Below are positions 61,390 through 64,000 of a DNA stretch of 64,000 bases, piece by piece. A program made the position numbers and the translations under genes. How positions within the stretch are numbered: the stretch's first letter is position 1; each line of letters begins with the position of its first letter. The notes below the pieces were generated by a model. It had not been told where the DNA came from and made no database searches. It saw only the letters and a program-made list of their open reading frames with translations. Source of the stretch: Fimbriiglobus sp. GTDB lineage: Bacteria > Planctomycetota > Planctomycetia > Gemmatales > Gemmataceae. The stretch is from NCBI GenBank assembly GCA_025351325.1, contig JANXWE010000046.1, positions 1 to 64,000 of the forward strand. The letters are read 5' to 3'.

Positions 61390-62280
61390 TCACGCCACGA
61401 CGCGGTTGCGGCCGGCATGCTTGGCACGATACAAGTTCGCGTCGGCTTGTTTGAGCAGATCGGTCGCGGTGATCGGGGTTTCGCCATTGGTGCTGGCGAC
61501 CCCGACGCTGAGGGTCACGGGGATCTGCAAACTTTCGAACCAGAACGGGGTGACTTCGACGATTCCTCGGATTCGTTCGGCGACGTCGACGGCCTGGTCG
61601 TGGGTCGATTCCACGAGCACGAGCGCGAACTCTTCGCCGCCGTAGCGGGCAAACAGGTCCTCGCGGCGAACGGTATGCCGGATGCGGTTGCTCATCTCGC
61701 GGAGCACGTGATCGCCGCAGAGGTGGCCGTGCTCGTCGTTGACGACTTTGAATTTATCGAGGTCGAGCATCAGGATAGACAACGGTCGTTGGTGGCGCTG
61801 CGACCGGGCCACTTCCCGATCCAAAAAGTCGGTGAGGTAGCGGTTGTTGTGAATCTGGGTCAGGCCGTCGAAGATCGTCAGGCGGTAAATTTCTTCGTGG
61901 TACTCCGACTCGATATTTCCGCCGGTCAAAAACCGGAAGATCGCATTGCCGACGCGGATGTAGTCGCCGTCTTGGAGGAGGTGGGCACCGCGGGTCACTT
62001 TGTCGTTGACAAACGTGCCGTTGAGGCTCTTGGTATCGACGATGTAAACGCCATCACGTGCCGTTTCAATTCGGCAATGGGCACGCGATACGGAATTGTC
62101 GTGGAGGAGAATCTGGGAACTCTCCCCACGACCCAGAATGATCGGCCCCCCCTCAAGCGGGTGGCGTTTGCCCATATTCGGGCCGCTAGGGTAGATATGA
62201 ACGAGGCATGCTTCCAGATTGCCGCTGTTCACCACAACAGCGGGTTTGCCAATCCAAGTATCGCCACTGCGCTGAGACAT
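61390..62280 (-). CDS. FHA-GGDEF diguanylate cyclase
   Basis: 296 residues. Residues ~35-115 form an FHA phosphothreonine-binding domain (IILGRGESSQILLHDNSVSR, AHCRIE, DTKSLNGTFVNDKV). Residues ~130-295 are a GGDEF domain: LTQIHNNRYLTDFLDREVAR, LDLDKFKVVNDEHGH, the active site RYGGEEFALVLVES and an RRED sequence five residues before GGEEF that fits the inhibitory I-site RxxD. It should make cyclic-di-GMP when recruited to phosphorylated partners. Cytoplasmic; no membrane segment. Confidence 0.93.
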   Translation of the reverse strand: MSQRSGDTWIGKPAVVVNSGNLEACLVHIYPSGPNMGKRHPLEGGPIILGRGESSQILLHDNSVSRAHCRIETARDGVYIVDTKSLNGTFVNDKVTRGAHLLQDGDYIRVGNAIFRFLTGGNIESEYHEEIYRLTIFDGLTQIHNNRYLTDFLDREVARSQRHQRPLSILMLDLDKFKVVNDEHGHLCGDHVLREMSNRIRHTVRREDLFARYGGEEFALVLVESTHDQAVDVAERIRGIVEVTPFWFESLQIPVTLSVGVASTNGETPITATDLLKQADANLYRAKHAGRNRVVA

Positions 62281-62419
62281 ATTCGAATTTTAAGCGGGTT
62301 GCAATTGTCCAAGTGTGTGTAATTTACAACACGTTCCGGAGGAACCACTTCACCCGAACCTGAATAATCGGATAAATTCATCCGTTCGGCGCGGAATATT
62401 CCGCCAGCGGCTGAATCGG

Positions 62420-64000
62420 TTAGCGACCGATCGAAGTCGGCGAAATCCCTTGAATTTTGGCCCGCGGCTTGGTCAAATCGACCAAAATCGGGTTGGGTGT
62501 GGTTACTTCGCTCTTATTCCCGGCCAAGTCCCAGGCTGTGAAGCGTAAGTAAACTTTCGGTTGAGACAGCGTCGTTGGTGGAATCCAAGAGTAGCCCCCG
62601 GTGTTGGCCAACCGGATGATCGGATTCGCCCCACCGCCGGCCACGGGTACCACGGCGTCGTTCCCAGCCGCCACCGACTTCCAAGGTCCGTTCGGGTTCT
62701 CGGAATATTCGATTCCCAGCGGCTCTTTTCCGAAATTCTTGTCGGTCGCTTCCCAATGCAGCACCAAGGCGTTACGGTTCGCCGGGTCGGCCGTCGGCTG
62801 AAACACTTTGATCATCGGTGCGGTGGTATCCACTTGAACGCGCAGTTCCGGGGCGGAACCCGACGCCGGTGCGGCATCGCTCAAACCGGCCCCGCTCACC
62901 GGGACGAGTTTCAAGCCGTATTCCCCTTCGATTTCTTGGTTGAATCGTGTGTCGAGAACCACTCGCAGGGGGTTCTCGGTGCCGGCGTGCGTACTCCAGC
63001 GTATCCACGTCCGACCGTCGTCCCGCGTCACGTAAAGATCCACTTTAGAAATTCCCGACGGCCCACCTTCGAGTTGATAGTTCAGGTCGAACTTCGGCGA
63101 CTTTGTGAGTGTCGCCGTCACCCCTTCCGGGTTGGCAGGTGCCGCCGTTGTGGGCATTAACGACACTGCGGGAATCGCCATGGGAGTCGTTCCCGAGCCT
63201 TGGGCAATGGGCCGAGGAACATCGGGCTGTACGGCAGGAACAGGCTGAATCGCCGGCTGCACCGGAGCCGGGGTGAACGTCGGTTCGACCGCAACCGGGG
63301 CGAGCATCGGTGGAATCGCCGGGCCAGATTCCAGTCCGGTCAGAGACGGTGGTGGCAGCGAATCGCTGACTTTGACAATCGGATTCGGCAGCACCGGAGG
63401 TGCGGTCATGCTCCCGAGCACGTTGCCGGTTTCCCCGACTTCTTTATTGGCCCGGCCGACATTCCCGGCGAGATCTTGCGTCACGATTTGCAACACCACC
63501 GCACCGGCGACCAGCGACTTGAACTTGGCGTTGCGTTTGCCCACGCTGCCTTCCGGGGCGGGTTGCCAATCGGCATCGGTGCCCGCCAAAGCGCGGTAGA
63601 ACAACTTTGTGGAAGCGTCATTTGGAAACTTGTCGTCCACCGTCCATTCCGCCGAGATTTCATCGCCGATTCGAGTAGCGGTTGTTACCCGGACGACTGG
63701 GGGCGTCGAGTCGATAATCAATTTCTGCGCTGGGAGTACTTTGCTCACGTCTGGCGGTTCCGCCTGCCCTTTAAGAAAGACCAACTGCATGCTGATGAAG
63801 TAGAGCCCGTCGGACTTGGCAGTGAACGTGAATTCGTCCTGCGGCGGTGTAATGGTTTGTGCCAACTCCCAAGTTTGACCTTGATCACGCGAAATGAACA
63901 AACGCGCTTCTTGGATGTCTTTTTTGCGCTCGGGTTTGTAGTTCACCCCGAGTTTATGGGTGCGCACTTTCGTCACCTGAATGTCCTGAGTGTCCGGCAT
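62420..64000 (-). CDS. Secreted or surface protein with repeated Ig-like modules, reaches the window edge
   Basis: At least 526 residues; the Met codon at 63998-64000 is the last base triplet in the window, so the true start is probably beyond it. Three related segments are visible: KKDIQEARLFISRDQGQTWE at about 24-43, SGISKVDLYVTRDDGRTWIR at about 317-336, and a third in WEATDKNFGKEPLGIEYSEN. Each is followed by a phrase of the type VDTTAPMIKV or DSTPPVVRV. A Pro/Ala-rich linker separates them. Likely extracytoplasmic structural repeats. No enzyme family recognised. Confidence 0.7.
   Translation of the reverse strand: MPDTQDIQVTKVRTHKLGVNYKPERKKDIQEARLFISRDQGQTWELAQTITPPQDEFTFTAKSDGLYFISMQLVFLKGQAEPPDVSKVLPAQKLIIDSTPPVVRVTTATRIGDEISAEWTVDDKFPNDASTKLFYRALAGTDADWQPAPEGSVGKRNAKFKSLVAGAVVLQIVTQDLAGNVGRANKEVGETGNVLGSMTAPPVLPNPIVKVSDSLPPPSLTGLESGPAIPPMLAPVAVEPTFTPAPVQPAIQPVPAVQPDVPRPIAQGSGTTPMAIPAVSLMPTTAAPANPEGVTATLTKSPKFDLNYQLEGGPSGISKVDLYVTRDDGRTWIRWSTHAGTENPLRVVLDTRFNQEIEGEYGLKLVPVSGAGLSDAAPASGSAPELRVQVDTTAPMIKVFQPTADPANRNALVLHWEATDKNFGKEPLGIEYSENPNGPWKSVAAGNDAVVPVAGGGANPIIRLANTGGYSWIPPTTLSQPKVYLRFTAWDLAGNKSEVTTPNPILVDLTKPRAKIQGISPTSIGR

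Noticed and set aside
1..64000. CRISPR array, rRNA, replication origin
   Set aside because: No regularly spaced repeats, rRNA signature or DnaA-box cluster was seen on reading both strands; the repeats present are dispersed hairpins.

Overview
This 64 kb window is a chromosomal segment of a high-GC planctomycete, most likely a member of the Gemmataceae. The pointers are a surface-protein N-terminus with an LETREVPA-type motif, a PVC-type CxxCH cytochrome/propeller protein, a kinase domain fused to a sulfatase-modifying-like domain, a GldA/F/G-type ABC operon with a DUF4340 protein, many secreted CARDB/DUF11 and beta-helix proteins, and abundant small inverted repeats between genes. The assignment is an inference from gene content; no rRNA is present.

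Layout. 1-600: a broken IS630-type transposase end abutting a truncated surface-protein gene that carries a 16-base homopolymer. 757-3814: type IV pilus/type II secretion ATPase and inner-membrane protein. 3852-11447: a four-gene Gld-like ABC exporter operon. 11567-15217: glycosyltransferase, secreted beta-helix protein and a stand-alone Clp-N-like protein. 15513-19316: ndk, a pseudokinase-FGE fusion and hisC. 19414-20108: tRNA-Ser(GCU) with its promoter, followed by the scar of an integrative element (broken tyrosine recombinase) and a broken IS3 OrfA. 20214-26583: a TolC/MFP/RND tripartite efflux operon. 27019-29694: two related secreted proteins. 30023-34755: a beta-helix/discoidin protein coupled to an O-antigen-ligase/TPR membrane protein. 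34841-38620: heme-binding PVC protein and a lipid A-type acyltransferase.

38624-42127 is the most interesting intact block: egtD (histidine trimethylation) runs directly into a DUF427 gene, an OpuC/EgtV-type ATPase and a fused binding-protein/permease, consistent with a combined betaine or ergothioneine-type synthesis/uptake operon. 42530-51578: a TPR-linked two-helix potassium channel, a CARDB protein, a GNAT acetyltransferase, a PpiD-like chaperone and topA. 51658-52916 is a decaying accessory patch: hicB is intact, hicA carries an in-frame amber codon, and a GIY-YIG nuclease gene is split by a frameshift. 53230-64000: S9 peptidase with a Glu in the catalytic-acid position, a small membrane protein, the A and T subunits of an ECF transporter without a visible S subunit, a small lipoprotein, an alpha/beta hydrolase, a sigma-54 activator lacking a receiver domain, a Tat-exported sugar isomerase-like protein, an FHA-GGDEF cyclase and a secreted protein reaching the right edge.

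Genes on the two strands are interleaved in short operons, often converging with only a few bases between stops. Long open frames antisense to nearly every gene are composition artefacts of high GC and are not annotated.
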